A model generated the notes under the pieces. That model did no database searches and was not told the DNA's origin. It was given only the letters and a program-made list of their open reading frames with translations. Both the position numbers and the translations under genes were made by a program. A DNA stretch of 64,000 bases from Adiantum capillus-veneris. Its lineage: Eukaryota > Streptophyta > Polypodiopsida > Polypodiales > Pteridaceae. Shown here piece by piece: positions 60,621 to 64,000 of this stretch. The stretch spans positions 75,423,910 through 75,487,909 of the forward strand of contig CM043960.1 in NCBI GenBank assembly GCA_014529385.2. The letters are read 5' to 3'. Each line of letters begins with the position of its first letter. The stretch's first letter is position 1.

Positions 60621-62640
60621 CATATTATCAGGTCAAAAAATCTTACTCGAGAATATGTGTTCCTTTTGCCGTGTGAGATTTGAGAGAGAAAATCGACCAA
60701 AACTCACACTGGCAATGTAATCCAACAAGGAACCTTGCAATTTGAAACCCTAAACTTAAATTAATTCCACATTAATACAAAGCATGTCATTGTGAATCTC
60801 TAATTACAAATTCTTGATATCCTTCAATTTCCCTAAAAATTTGAAACATTGAGTTTTCCCTACACTTGGTTTGAATCCCCTACTCCCATGGTCTTCCATT
60901 GGCTCAAATACCTCATGTTTCCCTCTTTTTCTCCTCTTGAATCTCCTTCTCTTCCTCCAATTTGGTGATCTCTGATGTCTTTCTCTATTGAGTAACCTAC
61001 TTTAAGTTTCTCCACTCAATGCTTTGACTTTGAATTCCCTTAATTGAATGCCTTCACTTCATGATCATTATTGGATGCCCTTGAATGCCCTCTCTTCTTG
61101 GATTGCCTTGAATGCTGAAGATCTTGCCTTGTCAAAGATCCTGAATGATTCCCTTGATGAATCTTTCCCTTATGAGTTGAGGTTTTCCCTTCTGTGATGA
61201 TCCTTGCTTGGATTTCCCTTGCATGCAAGTGCCTCTAAGGATTGCCCATGAGAGCTTTCCTTCTCTTGAGTGTTCCCCTCCCAAATACCTTTCTCTAGAT
61301 CTGACTTCTCTTCTTGGTGCCCTAAATTTAATATGAGTCTTCCTCTTGAACTCCTCTCCGAGCAATGGATGTGGACCCTGAGTTTCTCCCTTGATCTCCC
61401 CTTGCCGTGAGTTGTCTACCCTCTCCTTCAAATTGGTGTGGAAGCCATCATCTTCACTTTGCTGAAGTCCCTTCTTGCTTCTTTAGCCTCCAAAAATTCC
61501 TAATTTTGTTGGCTTTATTCCTTATTTTGGCCAAACTAGGCGATCGGCAGTCCAAGAAGCCACCCATATTATGTGGCAAGCCATCGGACCAATCTTCACC
61601 AAACTGCTCACTTTTGGCATTGGACATCTTTGCCCTGCCATGGTCTCGCTTTTTTATTTCAACCTCGTTTCAACATTGGTGACATCCAACATCACACAAG
61701 TTGACGCAAGTTGAAAAGCACCTCCCACAACATCATGCTCTTGTTGCTTGCACCATTTTTCTTCTTCATCTTCCCCCCATTGACACTATGCGGCCTTAAC
61801 CTCAAGATGGGTGGCCCTTTATCCCAAATAATTGACCAAAATTTTTAAAAAAAAACATTTTTGGCCCCAAGGCCAAGAGCCAATCCAATGGCCCCAATGT
61901 TTGGGCGACCATATAGTGGTCAAAATCCCAAGCCAATTGCCCACTGGCCCAAACCCAAAGCAATATATCTCTCAAAAAAGAATTTGTCTGGATTATGGAA
62001 TTTTCTATTTTCATTCGATTGTAGCATTTTGTTGTTTTCATCTAGGGTTTGGTCGTTCCCAATCTCGGGATTTGGGCGAAAGGGGGGGGGAGGGGTAAAT
62101 TTTCTAAAAATTAACTAAAATTCAATTTATAGAAGGGAGTTTTAATGTATTTTGGAAAAAAAATCCGTGAGTTTCTTAGGAAAAAGATGTTGTTTTATCA
62201 CCTTTGAGCATGCCAGTATAGGGGTGTTTTTAATACCCTTTGAATGCACATGATATAGGCAATTTCTTGTAAGTGACCACACCCCACGGCGTTCCCGGTT
62301 TCTTAGCACCATCGTCTGTTTGTTAAAAGAATTTCAGGAGATTTTTCTTCTTTTTTCTCACCAAATACTTCTTTTTTCTTGAATGGTGAGAGTTACAATT
62401 TTACATGGACTTGCAAATTTAGGTTGGATGCAACACCAAGGCACTTCCCCAATTGAAATGACTTATTTAATGTGCTCAATGCATGTGACACTCCCACTAA
62501 CTCGATGAGGGTCAAAATGCTTTTTGATATAGCAGGAGGGAAATAATGGCGTTATACTTAATCTAGAGTACTTCACATGTGTGGTCAACCTTTTTGGGTG
62601 GGCAATAAGTACGTAGGGTTAGCTATGAGAGTACTCGAAT
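60621..62640. other. No gene recognised; pyrimidine-rich stretch
   Basis: From about 60,900 to 61,450 the plus strand is rich in CTT/TTCC words with TTGAATGCC and TTCCCTTG recurring. This gives a purine-rich open frame on the minus strand (61,132-61,431) that looks like low-complexity composition. Homopolymers occur near 61,840 and 62,080. I see no element ends or domains. Confidence 0.45.
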
Positions 62641-62663
62641 TAATGCCATTGTGTGATTATCCT

Positions 62664-62900
62664 AAAGTGTATGGCGCTACTAGCTAGGTACGTCCCTTGC
62701 CCCCAATCGTACCTAGCTAGGTATGGAGTGCCTCTCGAGCAAAACCCACCGGGCCGGTGGTCCCCTGCCCCCAATCGTACCTAGCTAGGTATGCGGTGCC
62801 TCTCGAGGAGAAGCTCATGATGTTATGCATCGTATGAAAAACGCTAAAAAAGACTCCGTTTTCCTACATGAGAAAATTTCAGAATCTTCTTGCGAATGTG
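62664..62900. mobile_element. Foldback repeat family, copy 2 (opposite orientation)
   Basis: This shares with 6,650-6,869, in reverse orientation, AAGCTCATGATGTTATGCAT, the CCCCCAATCGTACCTAGCTA block and TTTTCCTACATGAGAAAATT. Here CCCCCAATCGTACCTAGCTA plus GTGCCTCTCGAG occurs twice in direct orientation (about 62,698-62,739 and 62,767-62,808), whereas copy 1 has the block in inverted orientation. Confidence 0.65.
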
Positions 62901-63297
62901 CTCTTGAGCTTTCTTCACACCACAGAAGGCCACTTGGCATCATGTTAGCGATTGCTTTTTTTCGATGGTGGGCGGTCAGGGAATGGTATGGACAAGGTCT
63001 TGAGGCAAAGCGAGAAACAAGGCGCAACCAAGTGGTGGCCACAACAGGGGCGAAGCGGGGCAGCACCAGCTTAGAGATGCAGGTGGATTGGGTTGAAGCG
63101 AATGTAAAACGTTGGCGGCAGTGTGCAGCAAGGTCAACAACAATGGCAGATCTCTTGAGGCAGGAGCTTGGATAGGCTACAAACGTTTTGAAGACGGCTA
63201 CATGACCCACGTAAGGCAAAGCATGTGCCTCATCCATAATCTGCTGCTTGCTGCTGCTAGGACAAAACCCCCAATAAAAGGACATGCCCCAAAGCAA
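62900..63297 (-). pseudogene. Possible gypsy integrase remnant
   Basis: Minus-strand reading gives IMDEAHALPYVGHVAVFKTF, which resembles the integrase zinc region H-x-x-P-x-x-G-H-x-x-x-x-K-T. The rest of the frame (to about 62,900) does not show the expected C-x-x-C or catalytic core clearly, perhaps through frame changes. It then runs into the foldback-family sequence. The assignment is weak. Confidence 0.3.
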
Positions 63298-63622
63298 GGA
63301 TACCTTTTGTTTGCCTCTATTCTATTTTTGCTTTCTTTTTTTCTTTTTTTTTTAGCAAACTCACAATTGTGAGTGGATTATATTGAACAACCCAAAAAAT
63401 TACAAGCTCTTGTCATGCTCTTGTTCAACCATGACCTCATCCAGGGACTATAATTACATCGGCTAACAGGGCAGCCACCCCTACCAACCCGCCCCCTCCT
63501 CCTTGACACACAAGGTCCATAATCTTGTCCCTCTTCTGAGATCTTTTATTTACCGATGGCCAAGATTTCCCCCCGCGTCCTAAGCATTCCATCTGCTGAC
63601 AACAAGGCATTACCAAAGCTAA
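63298..63622. other. No feature recognised
   Basis: A T-rich run near 63,325-63,355 is followed by unassigned sequence. Confidence 0.45.
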
Positions 63623-64000
63623 TGTCCTTTACCTGAAGGGTCTCCTCCTTGTCGTCATTGCCCTGAGGCTAAGGACCACTACAATAAGGATTGTCCCAAG
63701 CAAAGGGCATCCACGTCTTCAGGCCCAAGTCCGAACCAACAAGACTTCACATTTCCGAATCTCAACCTGATAGCAGTAAGTACCCTCCCTCAGCCGTTCC
63801 CTGCTAATCCACAGCAAGTGGAGGAGCCTGTCAGCGTCCTCACTCTGGCACAAAGAGCAGCTCTTGGTCTCAGCCTTCCAAAAGGTCCACCTCGTTTATC
63901 TCCACTTCCACAACCTAGTCTACCTGGCCCAACTGACAAGCAATTCACCGTTGCTAAGAACCGACCAACCTCCATGCTATGTGATATTGATGGGGCTTTC
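63623..64000 (+). CDS. Partial retrotransposon gag with zinc knuckle, runs off the end
   Basis: An open plus-strand frame without a visible start continues to the window edge. It contains CRHCPEAKDHYNKDC (CX2CX5HX4C), then a Pro-rich stretch (NQQDFTFPNLNLIAV, LTLAQRAALGLSLPKGPP) and ends near NRPTSMLCDIDGAF. A knuckle followed by a Pro/Gln-rich linker fits the end of a Ty3-gypsy gag before a protease. It is on the opposite strand to the 13.4-kb gypsy and belongs to another element. Confidence 0.5.

Noticed and set aside
61132..61431. 99-codon minus-strand Arg/Lys/Glu-rich frame
   Set aside because: It reflects a pyrimidine-rich plus strand with recurring CTT and TTCC words and looks like composition bias only.
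1..64000. tRNA, rRNA, organellar or bacterial operon features
   Set aside because: I looked for cloverleaf-like segments, rRNA cores and operon-like gene packing and found none. The only tRNA-related signals are retrotransposon primer-binding sites.

Overview
The window looks like repeat-dominated nuclear DNA of a land plant. The evidence is dense Ty1-copia and Ty3-gypsy retrotransposons with plant-type primer-binding sites (TGGTATCAGAGC and TGGCGCC/TGGCACC), an L1-type LINE, a Penelope-like reverse transcriptase, and long (TC)n and (CA)n microsatellites. A large-genome non-seed plant such as a fern would fit, but this is only an impression from the style of the repeats. I find no intact single-copy host gene, no rRNA or tRNA gene and no CRISPR array.

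Layout. 1-1.3 kb: AT-rich, with one weak candidate exon. 1.3-5.3 kb: a 5'-truncated LINE between (TC)n tracts, preceded by a tiny second LINE tail that is also between (TC)n tracts. 5.4-8.3 kb: diverged tandem repeats, two foldback structures and a broken gene-like segment on the minus strand. 8.5-11.2 kb: an AT-rich block bounded by (TC)n that contains a candidate 1.4-kb terminal-inverted-repeat element. 11.7-11.9 kb: (TC)n alternating with an 85-90 bp unit. 12.5-23.1 kb: a decayed Penelope-like reverse-transcriptase element, split by a copia element (17,177-22,862) that has identical 187-bp LTRs and GCCCA target-site duplications.

23.1-33.1 kb: a badly decayed Ty3-gypsy element on the minus strand. 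33.1-37.5 kb: remnants of another copia, a second copy of the same gypsy family, a 1.75-kb coding-poor LTR element (LARD/TRIM type) and a plus-strand gag fragment. 37.6-42.5 kb: a second, decayed copia. 42.5-46.4 kb: mostly unassigned, with a broken coiled-coil reading frame. 46,396-59,751: a nearly complete 13.4-kb Athila/Tat-like gypsy element on the minus strand with GTGAC target-site duplications. 59.8-64 kb: unassigned sequence, a second copy of the 6.7-kb foldback family, a possible integrase remnant and the start of another gag frame that runs off the end.

How the parts relate. Almost everything is transposable elements inserted into one another. The 13.4-kb gypsy has a long gag with four zinc knuckles, a retropepsin-like domain (PR1) upstream of RT, then RT-RNase H-integrase. 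Beyond the integrase it has a second retropepsin-like domain (PR2), a tail rich in W-x-P-K motifs, and a separate intact 143-codon frame with its own TATA-like box. The decayed gypsy at 23-33 kb has the same PR1-RT-integrase-PR2 order, so the doubled protease domain is probably a lineage feature and not an accident of one copy. This, the apparent preference of the LINE for (TC)n, and the copia-in-Penelope nesting are the most interesting observations. All assignments come from reading motifs by eye, with no database search.
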